A stretch of DNA of 64,000 nucleotides from Astrothelium macrocarpum (taxonomy: Eukaryota > Ascomycota > Dothideomycetes > Trypetheliales > Trypetheliaceae), in contig JAGEMR010000033.1 of assembly GCA_021030915.1 (NCBI GenBank), forward strand, positions 186,001-250,000, given 5' to 3'. The stretch's first letter is position 1, and each line of letters opens with the position of its first letter. A program made the translations under genes and the position numbers. This document shows positions 31,991-43,900 of this stretch, in pieces. Below the pieces are notes generated by a model. That model was not told the origin of the DNA and searched no databases. It saw only the letters and a program-made list of their open reading frames with translations.

Positions 31991-33018
31991 GTCAGCTGTG
32001 TTGGATGGCATTACCATAATTTTCGGTAGTGCGTCTGATTGCCTGAGCCTTCACATTGTTCAATTTGTGTTACTTTTGTTCGGCCTTTCGACGAGCGGTT
32101 CCCGTGAGCTTCAACAGATTGTCAGCAATCATAGGATAGTGTCGATTATGGCTGCCTCAGTGAGCATTTTCCTCTTGTTCCTGAGTTATCTGCGCTTCCA
32201 AGCAGCCAATGGGCAGATGGCACATGAAGTTTTTAGAACGTGCCACTGGGAGGTACATTCGTTGTGAAAATTGGTCAAAAAATAGGATGTATTCTCAATG
32301 ACTCGAATGGTGTTGTGGACCTCTCTGATAAATTTCTGGCGAATTAATACTCTTGCGACTTATGAAATTTCTTGTCGCCACTCTTGGTAGTGCCAAACAC
32401 CAGTGGTATAAGGTGCCTAAACAGTATAGAATGCCAACAGCAAATGAGGTACTTCAATCTGGCTACTTGTTGGAGCGCTCACTGCTTCGACTGACGCAAA
32501 TCCAGGTGCAGCAAAAGCCCAATCTGCCCAAAGAGAATTTCTCCCCGATGACTGTCTGATTAGCGGGGATTCTTGTTTGGGTACACCCTTACCATAGCAA
32601 TAACGGTTGGTCCTGGCATTCGAGAACGCATTACAATAAAGCTTGATTTACGGCTAAAGTCATGCGTGATTTGGTTGACCGTGTCGGCCCACTTTGAGAC
32701 AATGTTCTCTGTCTCTGCGGCTAACGTGAATCAATACGTATAGCCACTAATGGTGGGGGGGTTCTTTGGGGTAAAGCGTACTCGATATAGATTAGCAACT
32801 TTGTATAGAGGCCATCTCCTTGTAAACTTGAAGCAAGCCTTGAAAGAAGCATGTCTGATAAAGTCCATCGACTATTGGAAGAGATGATCCGCAACAAAAC
32901 AGAGAAGCACAAAGTCCGACGCCGAGCACCGAACTGTCTACAACGACAAAAGTCTATCTCATTACTGAAATACTTGGCAGGACAAGCCTTCTCGGCTTCA
33001 ACATTTGTCACTAATGAG
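31991..33018. other. Convergent intergenic region
   Basis: About 1 kb tail-to-tail between the MFS permease and the FAD monooxygenase. Frames up to 147 codons overlap the permease 3' end in another phase and show no family motifs. Nothing else is recognised. Confidence 0.45.
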
Positions 33019-34684
33019 TCACTTTCTCGAATGTAGATGAGATTTGACTTTGTCGTCAAACATTTCCTCGGCGTTCTGTTCCGCATCGAAGTTGAAGATC
33101 CAATCTACAGAAACTTAGTGACAAATCCTCTGCTCTAGAAATTTCCGTACCTTCTCGAGGCATGTGTATGCTCTTTGGATCGTCCTTGACTTTGTCCCAA
33201 TCTGCTTTGTGCCACATGTCCCTGCGAATTGTTAATTTGCGTTTAGACCATGATTCAAGCAGTGGGACAAGACCTTGTCGTTTCTCCAGTCTTTTGGACG
33301 GCCTTTACCCGCTCGTATCTGTAAGAGAGTGAATGCTAGTTCTTAGTGATCTTAAAATGTAGACGCACCGTAAATCTTGGTATGTCCACGTTGCAGCCGG
33401 AACATTCTTCTTTCCTGCTCTTTTTAGGCATACTGCTAATACAACACCATCTTCTACAGATTGAGCAGCACCTTGAGCACTAGTGGGCAAAAATGGATGT
33501 GCACTATCCCCCAACAGTGCAATTCGACCGCCATCACTTATCCATCGAGGCAGGGGATCTCGGTAAACAAGCTTCCAGTCAACCAAAGATGATGCTGGCG
33601 TTTTTTTCACGATTGCTCTGCACATTGGATCGTATCCGTCAATGACTTTGAAGACGTCTTCCAACTTGCCTGGGAATGACCAAGATTCTTCAATATCTGC
33701 CTCGTCTTTATGCGTCAAAACCCAACAACAATCTGATCCGTTCTTTATCGTACTGAAAAGAAAATGAACATCAGGGCCAATCCAGCCTTGGAAAGTATCC
33801 CCATGATCACAAAAATGTCGAGTCCGGGGGTCTTTGATCATATCTGTATTCGGAACTTTACAAGATTAGCAAGCTGTCGTGCTCGAAGTTATTATTGACA
33901 TACACCAAGCACGGAAGATGGCATAGCCGGAGCTTTTTGGTTTATCAAAGTAGCCTGTGCAGCATCAGTCACATCCAGATCGAGAATGTAGGTCGTCAAG
34001 CTACCCAATACTAGTTCCCTCGCCTTTGAGCGCACGCCGTCAGCACCAATCACTACGTCTGCTGTTGCCTTTTCTCCGTTCTCGAATACAACGCCGGCTT
34101 CGTCATCATTTTCAAAGTATTGCTTGACTCGATATCCTAAGTGGATGGAAATTCCGAGTTCGGCTCTGGCGTAATTGAATATGACCTCATGGAGTTCACC
34201 TCGGTGTCCATTGAATATCGGGGCCTCGGGATTTTGAGTGGGCGTCTTTTGAATGGTTACCAGCTCCCCTGTCCACTTGTGAATATGGAAGCCATGATTA
34301 GTTAGATCGATGCTGAGAGGTCGAAGTTGATCCGTGACTTTCCCATCTGACCATCTCCGGAAAATCCTACCAGCCTGAAGAAGAGTAAATCTATGCTTTT
34401 CGGTGTTGTCCAAAACAGGAGGCGTACATTTGGACCGAAAGAAATGATGTCCCCAAGTGCTTTAAGCTCGGGGAATGCATCGTAAATTTCTACGTCGTGC
34501 CCTTGTCGATGACACTCAATTGCCGCCGCAAGACCACCGAAGCCTATCACGAGCATCAATTCAACTAGCCCTCGCTATAAGTTGTAAAAATCGGATGAAG
34601 CTTATACTTGCCGGCGCCTACAACGATCACCCTTATCCCAGTGCTATTGGCAGAAGCGTCTGAAGGCAAACCATTTGTAGACAT
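33019..34684 (-). CDS. FAD-dependent monooxygenase (salicylate hydroxylase-like)
   Basis: Seven exons on the minus strand (34684-34612, 34543-34428, 34374-33906, 33843-33369, 33318-33274, 33221-33151, 33104-33019) give 444 residues in phase. Class A flavoprotein monooxygenase motifs are complete: the FAD-binding G23-x-G25-x-x-G28, the DG motif VVIGADGVRSKARE, and the GD motif GDSAHPFLPTSAQGAAQSVEDG. Such enzymes hydroxylate aromatic or polyketide-like substrates using NAD(P)H. The first intron (34611-34544) begins with GC (g|gcaagt) instead of GT and splits the codon for G25. Without splicing it, the FAD site cannot form. It is divergent from the SDR gene. The actual substrate is unknown. Confidence 0.9.
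34544..34611 (-). other. GC-AG intron in the FAD monooxygenase
   Basis: 68-bp intron with donor G|GCAAGT and acceptor GATAG|G. Apart from the C at position 2, the donor matches the consensus, as usual for GC-AG introns. Removal joins the two halves of the FAD-binding glycine motif in phase. No GT donor nearby does the same. Confidence 0.75.
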
Positions 34685-35143
34685 CTCCAAGTCTCTACTT
34701 GAGAAGAATTTCTCAAATTAGAAAAGGTGCAAAGCACTATTTACAATTTACCATAACCTCTCAGGATAGCTTTACCCGAAGATGCTTCGTCCTATTTAGC
34801 GAGTCTTCCCACGACTTTCTTTTGCCGTTAGAAATGACTTGCATTGCAAAACATGCGCTCATGCGGGGTACAGCATTGCAATGAGGGAGTCGCCAACTGC
34901 CGAAATGTTTCAACATTTGCTATTTCAAGAATGGTCTAGCTATTGGTTCGGTCGGTAATTAGTTGAACGGATGATGGTCAATGCTTCCCAAGTTTAAACA
35001 AGCCGTTAAGGCAGAGAGCAGCTGGGAGAAACCACAAAGCTTTTAGGAGATTTACCCACTTACTCTGCCTTGCTTTTCTGAGACAATATAAACAGTAATT
35101 AGTACTACTCTTACGCGAGTGACTTATTAGGCGCCCTGTTAAC
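34685..35143. promoter_or_regulatory. Divergent promoter region of FMO and SDR
   Basis: 459 bp between head-to-head genes, moderately AT-rich. It likely holds both promoters. A poly-purine/AT stretch (atataaacagtaattagta, about 35085-35104) close to the SDR start could act as a TATA-like element. Confidence 0.4.
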
Positions 35144-36286
35144 ATGTTGACGCATCCTGAGTTCAACCAAGAAACCACAGCCATGGAGGCGGCCAGGGTG
35201 TTTGCGACACAAATACATGGGAAAGCTGTCCTCATTGTTGGAGTTGGGCCCGATAGTCTCGGCGAGGCACTCGCGGTTGCTGTTGCCTCTCAGAACCCGG
35301 CGTTGTTGATATTGGCTTCACGCACGCAATATAAACTTGAACAAGTCGCAAGGCAGATTAAGGAGAAAGGTTCCGAGGTGGAGGTGCAACTGGTTGTCGT
35401 GGACCTCTCATCACAGGCTTCGGTCCGGCGATCCGCAAGTCAGATAGATCAATTGACCGAGAAGATTGATATAATTGTCAATAATGCTGCTGTCAATCCG
35501 AGTACCCATGAGTTTACCAGAGACGGCATCGAAATGCAGTTTGGGACCAACCATGTGGGCCCTTTTCTCTTGACCAACTTGCTAATGCCAAAGCTATGCA
35601 ACGCTGCCAATGTATCACAACGAGGGAGTACGCGTATCGTCAACGTGACCTCTGCTGGACATCGGCTCTCTCCAATCAGGTTCCACGATTACAATTTTGA
35701 AGGAAAGGAGATCCCCGTGGACGAGCAGCCTCTCGCAAGCTTCTCAGATCCAACCGGACAGCCAAACGTGGCTTACCATCCTTTCATCAGCTATGGACAG
35801 TCGAAAACAGCGAATATCCTATTTTCTCTGTATTTGTCCAAGTCTCTCCGGGACGTCGGCATCATATCCAACGCTGTACACCCAGGGTGTATGCCAATTG
35901 TTCTTCATGTCTTTCGTGGTATGCTAATTCGATGAAAGCTATTTGGACGAATCTTTCACGGTCTTTGAACGCAAAGCAAGTCGAGATGATTTCGCGAACT
36001 GGCAAATTTTGGAAGACGCAAGATCAAGGTGCAGCACCGTTGATAATCGCAGCATTCGATCCTGGATTAAATAGTGAGTGTCTCGACGCCGTTTTCACTG
36101 TGGGACACATAGCGTTGGTTCCATATTGATCTCAGTACAGATACTTCAGGTGAATATCTTCATGAATGTGAAATTGCCGAGCCCGCCATTCATGCGCAAA
36201 GCTTCGAGACTGCAAGCAAGCTCTGGCGTCTAAGCGAACAATTGGTTCACCAACGATTCGATCTCGTTTCATCGCCAAATTTGTGA
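35144..36286 (+). CDS. Short-chain dehydrogenase/reductase
   Basis: Three exons, 35144-35888, 35939-36073 and 36141-36286, give 341 residues in phase. The N-terminal Rossmann segment reads VLIVGVGPDSLGEA where the classical SDR has T-G-x-x-x-G-x-G, so the cofactor loop is atypical. The rest is standard: VVDLSS, the N-N-A-A-V motif at 113-117, S170 in VNVTSAGH, and Y217-x-x-x-K221 in SYGQSKTAN. The C-terminal HPGSIWTNLSRSL and a long tail with LWRLSEQLVHQ resemble the WW-oxidoreductase/retinol-dehydrogenase-like fungal SDRs. The reaction is NAD(P)-dependent oxidation or reduction of a carbonyl or alcohol, substrate unknown. It forms a divergent pair with the FMO. Confidence 0.88.
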
Positions 36287-37339
36287 GTTGTGTGGTAGCC
36301 ACGCCATTCTGCTCGACTCGGAGGAACAACAGCTTGGCCCAAGATTCAGAGCGGAAACGCTGGCTGTGATCTGTGTGTAAGCCGTTTCTGGTTGGCTTAG
36401 AACGCATTGATCAATTCCGCCAAGCCACATTAATAAGCATTGAAGATGCACCTTCAGAGCTCACTTCCATCCCAAGGAGACCCTCAACCATTACAGGTAT
36501 CACAATCCTTCCTAGCATCTTTAAGAAGAGGAGGCCTCGCAATTTTAATGGCTTGAAATTGAATTGAGGGCGTCCGGATATGCGAGGCGCTAATTTTAAA
36601 TTTTTGCGGTCAATGACATTTCTTTGAGGTGCCTACCTGGTCACACTTCAACCTGCAGCCTCAAATCTGGCTCGAGTGTTCACGGTTCATGCTGAATGTC
36701 GCGTAGTCGTACTCATGAGAACTAGATGTCCCATACGCTCGTAAATCTGGTGAATTTCGCAATGCTCACAACGGAAACGTATGGCTGACGCTTACGACAG
36801 GACAATTTTTAGCATTCATCACTCACTTTACGCCTCCCACAAAGCTTTAAAAGGTTGGGCTCTTAGACTAAAAAGTCGCTTCTAAGATAGATCTATCAAA
36901 CAATGGCGAGATACGTAAAATTGTCGAGAGTGCCAAGTCGGGGTTGGTATAAGCATTGCTGTTGGTCACACACTTCGTCAAGTCCCGATAAAACTCAGCA
37001 ATAAATTAGAATAAGCCGCAATGGAAAAAAGACACAGGGGAGGGGAACACATATTACGTGTCGTAATCGTAAGCTCCAGTCAGTGAATGAATGTGACGCA
37101 TTTCGTACAACCAGATCCGTCCATAGACGAACAAAGCCACGATTGCTTTCAGACAGTGAACGAGGGAATATCAGCACACACTCACGCTTGTGATAGCGAG
37201 CTTTGATTTCTAGCGGCCAACTTTAAATTCCTCCGTTATTCTAGCTTCCACGATTTCCTCTTCAACATTGTCACGCTCCTCGACCTCTTACACATCTTAA
37301 GCCATCTTCACATACATTGAGCTAATTCTGCTCGTCAAC
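36287..37339. other. Intergenic region
   Basis: About 1 kb between tandem genes. Short frames only. The last 140 bp are C/T-rich and probably form the leader of the next gene. Confidence 0.5.
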
Positions 37340-38124
37340 ATGAAGTTCTTTGTTCTCGTAGCGACTCTTACGCTTGCTATGCAAGGCATCGCGCAAGAGA
37401 CAACTCCAACTCCGGAGCAGGTAGACATTACCGATGGATACCTATTATTCATTATGCTAACCCTGTGACTAGCTATCATCGTTCGTGGTCGATATCGAGT
37501 CTTGGGCCACGGAGCTCGTTGGAAACCCAACTGCCAATTCTCTTATTTCAATCATTGAATCCTACGTCCCTGGCTCCGTATACAGTGATTTAGAAAATGT
37601 AAGATTACCCAGGCGCAAATCATCACCAGCCTTAAACAGGAAAACACCAAACGGCACCCTAGCCAGCTCGCGTTCCAATGTTATTTCTTTCTATTCTGTC
37701 GCTTTTACTCACCACTACTTAGTTTGGCTCCTCGCAAACTGATTCCGGCATCCCCTATTCTCTTCTCACTGCAAAACCCACTTTTCTTGAATACTCCTGG
37801 TCGACGTATCTACCAACAAGCGTGCGATCTGAAGTCGGTTCTTTCATCACCAGCATTGCCGCTGCTGAACAGTCGATCCTGACTGCCGCCCTCTCTTACA
37901 CAGCACCAAAGGCGACTACGAGTAGCACATCGTCGAGCCCTGGAGCAAAAAGTTCGAGTGCAGGTACAACAAGTACATCATCTTCTACGAGTACTGAAAC
38001 CAAAGGGGCGAGCGCAGGTGCAACGAGTGCATCGTCATCTGCGAGTGATGCGGTCGACTTGGCGCTCGGATGGGGACTTGGGCTTGGTGCAGTAACAATT
38101 GCATTGTTTGCTACAATGCTTTGA
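37340..38124 (+). CDS. Small secreted Ser/Thr-rich protein with GPI-type tail
   Basis: Three exons, 37340-37420, 37473-37598 and 37723-38124, give 202 residues with both junctions in phase 0. The N terminus is a signal peptide (MKFFVLVATLTLAMQGIAQ). A soluble region of about 110 residues (SFVVDIESWATELVGNPTAN and following) is followed by a Ser/Thr/Ala-rich stretch, likely O-glycosylated. The C terminus is a small-residue omega region (SSASDAVD) and a hydrophobic tail, as expected for a GPI-anchored wall or membrane protein. I do not recognise a catalytic domain. It is convergent with another Ser-rich GPI-type gene 560 bp away. Confidence 0.72.
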
Positions 38125-38683
38125 AGTGGGTGATTGATCGCTATGATAGCTATGATAGTCTGAGACGGATGATTCAAACATACACTAGCAAGGTCAGCTT
38201 TGATAGGGCTTCTCGTGGTTACGAAATACTGGTATCCCTAGCCTAATGGTATCCTAATTAGTATCACTCATGCATGTTGCTGCTACTATTCAGTCTTGAA
38301 GTCCTTGCGCAATCAGTAACAAGATATGCATACAGTTGTTCTCAGTGACTTCTCAAAGTGATTGCCATGAAGATTATGACAACGGCTTCAATCAGTACAA
38401 GGGTTCGTTGAAAACAACATGGACGGGAATGCGGATATTCGGTATGTATTAGACAGGGATGGAATAGGATAATTAAATTACATTGATGTTGCTAGACCTT
38501 TGCTCTATCCACAAAACTTGGTTTCCAACCTGATCCCAGATGCCTCAAAAACCAAAGATCCGATTTAAAATTTTTGGGTGTAACAATCCAACAAGATATG
38601 TCTTTGGGAATAGACTCCAGCGGTAGGATTTTCTGACGTATCATCGCCGCATCGGCGAGCCCTCGATCATCTCAATTGCGTGC
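38125..38683. other. Convergent intergenic region
   Basis: 559 bp between two convergent secreted-protein genes. It includes a short 9-bp duplication (gctatgata, about 38140-38157). No gene is supported. Confidence 0.5.
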
Positions 38684-39202
38684 TTACAACAGCATCCCAA
38701 CGCCTGCAACGATGGCGCCGGCAGCGCCCATCACACCAGCAACGGGCATTTGAGTCTTGGCTGCTCCGGCAGTGCTGCTCGTGCTTGTACTTGTGGTGCT
38801 GGGTCCGACGAAAATGGGTCCAATGGTCGATCCGTGGCTGATCACAAGCGTCGTTGGGTCGGGCGTCTCGCCGGGATACTTGGACGAAGTGATAGGAGGA
38901 GTAACGGTGGTAGTCACGAGGTCAGACTGTGAAGCCGGGACAACCGCTGTCACGACGGTGGTTTGGCTTGCGCCGCCGCCATTGCCGCCACTACCGCCAC
39001 TGGAAGAGGAGTCAGACGACGAAGAGGCGGATGAAGACGCAGATGACGAAGACGAAGACGAAGAGGCGGAGGTAGAGGAGGAGTGGGAAGAGCTGATACT
39101 GCTGCTAATGCTGCTGAGTGCTGGAGTGCCTGACGTTGATGAAGATTGAGCAGACGCAAAGGCCGCAAGGAGGGCAGCAGCGATGAGAGCGGAGAATTGC
39201 AT
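38684..39202 (-). CDS. Ser-rich GPI-anchored-type surface protein
   Basis: Intronless frame of 172 residues. It has a signal peptide (MQFSALIAAALLAAFASAQ), then a serine-dominated stretch of about 55 residues, a Gly/Asn-rich hinge, and a short region with TTVVTAVVP and VISHGSTIGPIFVG. It ends in a small-residue omega region and a hydrophobic tail (PVAGVMGAAGAIVAGVGMLL). This is the build of a GPI-anchored fungal wall protein. No enzymatic domain is seen. Low-complexity codons on the opposite strand create long spurious acidic frames. Confidence 0.75.
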   Translation of the reverse strand: MQFSALIAAALLAAFASAQSSSTSGTPALSSISSSISSSHSSSTSASSSSSSSSASSSASSSSDSSSSGGSGGNGGGASQTTVVTAVVPASQSDLVTTTVTPPITSSKYPGETPDPTTLVISHGSTIGPIFVGPSTTSTSTSSTAGAAKTQMPVAGVMGAAGAIVAGVGMLL

Positions 39203-40908
39203 TATGGAAGGATTGACTAGCTTAATTCAATTCAAACACAGTCACTCGATGGAATTGAGAAAAAGGGAGATGACGGGAGGCTCCTTTTGTTGACAATGGG
39301 AGCTTGGCGTGCGGCGTGTTGTGATGTGAGGTTGGAGCTGTGAGGGCCCTAGGGAGAGCTTTATATGAGGAGAGCCACCTACGGCATATCAAGCCGAAGG
39401 CTAGGCTGTCTACGGTTTAGAAGGCAAGAAAATCGCGCACTGTGAATGGGTGATCAAGGATGTCCTGGCGTTAGAGTTTGATCCATGACCCAGTCGGGTA
39501 GGAGAGCAACGGGACTGCGCGGAAAACGGAACGTCATCTCACCAGCAAAAGCCTTATGAAACGGTTATCTTTGCTGATGAAGCATTGGGAGACCCGCTTC
39601 AATTGACTTTTCACAGGTCACTTTCCCCCTTCCCCGATTGGCCCAATTATCGCTCATCCGAAGGTTTTCAGTGAGCTCATCAAGGTGGACTTGCTGATGA
39701 CATGCGAATGGACGCCATAAGCTTGGGCCATGAACATCCTTGCTTTGTTTTGATGTTTCAGTCGGGAAATTTTCAATGCTAGCAGGGGCTCTGAATACAA
39801 CTCAAAATTTTAATTGAAAACGCGTACGGAATGTAATTGATTCTTCTTATCATCAAGAAATAGAGAATCAAGAGTCAACATACCTTAATACACGTAGCCG
39901 AATTATATGTAGAGTTGAAAATCCGAGAAAGAAAAAAAAAACATACGATACCTCGTATTCGCTGCTGGTCACCCACGCAACTACTGACGAGGCGGCAACG
40001 TGCTTAACGTATCGAGAGCGGACGGGATCGAGTGCTTTCACGTTCCTATGATCGTATGTGTTTGGACAAAAATCTTGAATAGAATATATAGCCTCATTTG
40101 CGCAAGTCACGTTTTAGCACTAAACCCTAACACTCGCATTGAAGGCGAGTCGCTCTTCTCAACTACCGTCCCGGAGAGCAACATCGGAAATGAAATTGAT
40201 CAATAGCAAACGTCCCTGCACATAAAACACAAGTTCTCCATACCGACAGGGGCATGATAGTCCAAGACTGACTTGTAAAACAGCCCCACCGGCTTACTTT
40301 CAGATTAATTGCAAAAACCCGTAACGCAAATCGGCAGCCAAACATTTAGATACTGCCCTGGAGGCTGCTTGGGTTCATGCACAATATAAAGTCACGAGTA
40401 CTACAGATACGCAACTTACAGCTCCGATCAGAAGTAAAATATATAAACATGTCCTATTTCCGCTCTAGTGAAATACTATCGTAAGATGCATATCAATCAT
40501 TCGTCCTTGCGCAGACGTCGCACGTCTCTTCTTCAAGATCAGTATAGAATAAGAGATCAACTCACAAATCAGCACATGCAAATCTCCTCCAAACCCCCCA
40601 AGCTGACCCCACATACAGCTCAGTATTTGCCAAGTCGAAGCACCACAGGTGTACCATCAACAGCAAACACCGAGCCATAAGTGAGCATCAGCATCGCGGA
40701 GAGTGGCAGGCAGTGCAGCATCAAAAGCAGCGGGTATCGCAACTTTGCACGCGCAAAAGACAAACCCGCCCCATTTTTTTCAGTAAAGTCAAGCAACAGA
40801 AAATAAATATATCAAGAGAAATTTCCATCAAATCCGTCCGTGCTCCCTCCCCTCTTGCCCTCCTGCACATTCTCCTCCCTCCATTCTCTATACATTCATC
40901 TCTTCTCT
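39203..40908. other. Gene-poor region
   Basis: 1.7 kb without a supported gene. The first 200 bp are probably promoter of the serine-rich gene. The remainder holds only short frames in both strands and a somewhat AT-rich centre (39780-39960). Confidence 0.45.
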
Positions 40909-43900
40909 CTACGGCATATCAAGATACGTCTTCCTCGTCCACGGGAACCTTCTCTTTCCCGGCTCCCCCTGACCCTGCCCCTGGCCCTTCGTATCCTTTC
41001 CGCGCGAGACCACCGGCGCGGGCGCGCCTCCCCCCGGCGGACCCTCAGGCGGCCCGCTGCTCCTCAGGAAATCCGCCAGATCGTCTGTGTGGAAAGCATC
41101 AAGACGTGCGGCTGAGCCTGCGCCTTTGGCAACGCCGGGAGCGCCGGCGCCGATCCTGGGTTTGGGCTTGTTGTCGGCGGAGATGATGGGAAAGTCGAGT
41201 TGAGGCGGACTGGCGGACGTTGAGTTGGGCGCGTTCATGGAGAGCGGATTGGGGATTTGATTTGGAGCGCGCTGGGTTGAGGTGCTGAGGAGACCATCGC
41301 GATTAGGGGTTCTAGTGGCGCCGCCGCTGATGGTGGTTGTAGTCGTGGCAGCCGTACCGGGAATGCTCTTGGCACTGGCTGTAGTTGACTGAGACTGAGA
41401 CCGTGCGTCGGACTTTTTAGAAGCAGCGGGATCGGCTTTCTTGAGGGTGTTGGGCTGCTCTGTTTTACCTTTGCCGGAACCAGATTGAGTGCCATTGAAG
41501 AGCGGTTTAGGACCGTTGAGAGAAGGTGGCTCAACACTATTCAGAAAATCAATCAAGCTTTCTTCTTGGCGCTTAGGTCTGCCTCCGTGTGGTAGTGCAG
41601 TCAACAGATCTTCGTCTTCATCATCAAAATCAATAGCATAGGGGTCCTTGTTGCGGTATCGCTTCTTGCCTAGGTCTGGAGCACCGGGACCGAGAGATGG
41701 ACTCCCGCCTGGAGGTGCTAGCGTTTGTTTGGTTGGTTGGGTAAAGGAACCGGCTGGTGACGTATTGCCATTCTGTTGTGGCATCAATGCTGTACGGGAG
41801 TTGGCAGACGTGCGAGCCGACGACAAAGTACCCATAGTAGAAGAATCGCGATTAGTATTGCGAGGGGTAAAAGCTTGCTGCTGATTGACTGGAGCACCAC
41901 AGTGTTAGCCATGTCATTTTCAAAAGTACCAGACGCTTTAAGAACTCAAGATCACATTATTTCTAAGATAGTTTAGTTGGACTGAATAGTAAATTATGTT
42001 CTTACCATTCATCCCTGGTGGCGGACCTTGTCGAATAAAGTCAATAAGATCACTGCTTCCTGACGCTGGTGTCACAGCATCACGCGCTTGAAGGTTCGTT
42101 CTCTTTGCGGTCGTGGGACGTGGCGAAGTCCCAGATTTCGGACTTGTCACCGACTTGTTCGAGCTATCCCTCCTATCGCTCTTTGTACCAGCAGATTCGC
42201 CCTGTTTACGTGCTGCTGTACTTGGCTGCGACTGCGACCGGTTAAGTGGAACGGGCAACACCGGGTCAGACTCTTTGATTGGTGCAGTAGTTTGGAAAAA
42301 GTCGGCAAGATCTTTCGTCGAAACAGTCTGAACCTGTGGCTCTCGAGCTACGAGTCCATGCTTCGTTCCTAGATAGTTTTTCTGGAGCGGCCTTGCAACA
42401 GCCTTCGTGAATTGAGACTGAGTGCTGGACTGTCCCATGTCGGAAGTCTTGCTTGAGGATGTTTTGTTTGTAATAGAGCTGGATCGCACTGGTTGCTTAC
42501 GCTCTTGTGGTTGTTGGGGTGATGAAGTAGTTTCAGCTGAACGAACCTGTTCCTGTGGCTGTTTGGTGAGCTTTGAAGCCTTTGGACGTTCAACTTCCTT
42601 TGTTGCTGAAGGTGCGGGAGAGCTCTATTGGTTAGGTTTAGTAAAGCTAACCAAACAAAAAAACAATTGTTTCTGTACTCACCTCAAAGTCGCGCATGCC
42701 CTGTGGGGTCAGAGTATACTTCATCGTCTCTTCACCTTTGACGAGGGAATCAAAGTCTCGTCGACGAGCACTGGACGCAGAGATAGGGGTGACCTGAGCG
42801 TGCTGATCGCCAATTGAATCGATACTCGACTTGGAACCCCTTGTTGGCCTTCGCGTAGCTGGTGATACGCGGTTTGACCATTCTGCTGGAGTCGCAGTCG
42901 AACCTTTCTCAGCAGTCTTGACGGTAAGGGGCTGAGATTTTGAATTAGCACTTGAACTTGTGGTGCTGTCGCTCGAATGGCCTCGATCCTGAGGCTTGGC
43001 AGGAGCAAGCCCCCGTGAATCGGCTGCAACAGGCTTTCGGAGCTTTTCCCTGGCGGGAGTTGCAACTGCGGCTTCATGCTTATCAGATCGTTGTGAATTC
43101 GGAGTTTCTGTCGGCCTGCGAGCCTGCGATAATGGCTTGTCTCTGCTTGGACCTTGAAGAGATTCTGCCGCAAAGAACTGTTCTGCTGAAGGCTCGTCCC
43201 AAGGATGAGCGTTAACATTAGAAACAGCGCCTGGATGTCTTCTAGCAGCTACGGCGGCTGCACCGGCCCCAGCAATAGCAGTGACAGCAGCTGCGGGGGC
43301 GGTTGCTTTTGCAATCCGTTCAAGTTTCCTTGCATCATCATCGGCGTCTGGACTCCGGCTTGGCTTGGCTGGAATGCGACTTGTCTTTTGCTCTAACGGG
43401 GAAGGAGGCGAGACGGGCCTGCCCGTGGTACTTGCAACTCCAACTGGTTTCTCCTTTTGTTGAAGCGGAGATACATCTCGCTTCTCTTGGCCTTTGTATT
43501 TTTCTTTTTCGCTTGTGAACTCTTGAGCTTTTGAACTTGGCGATAAGGACTTGCTCGTACTGTATGAACTACCAGACTCATGTCGAATCAACTCGGGCGC
43601 ATCCGTGGGACGAATGACAGAAACTCTTCTCGAGTCAAGCACTTGCGCATCAACAACGTCGTCCATTTCTTTGGAATGTGGTTCGTAGACTCGAGAGTTC
43701 TTGCCATCGTCTGTTGATGGCGAGATTGGTGTCAAAGGTTCGTCGTGCTTTCGTGTGCCCATTACTGTGGCGTATGCGGCAGCAGCACCAGCTGCAGCCA
43801 TCGAAGCCCCCACAGCCAGAAGGCTTTTTCTCTCATGTCGTGGTTCATCCTTCATCTCATCTTGTTGATCCCCAACCGTCTTCTCCGCCTCTTCAGGGCT

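Noticed and set aside
38757..39149. Acidic 130-codon frame on the + strand
   Set aside because: Its Asp/Glu run is the antisense reading of the serine-rich GPI-type gene.
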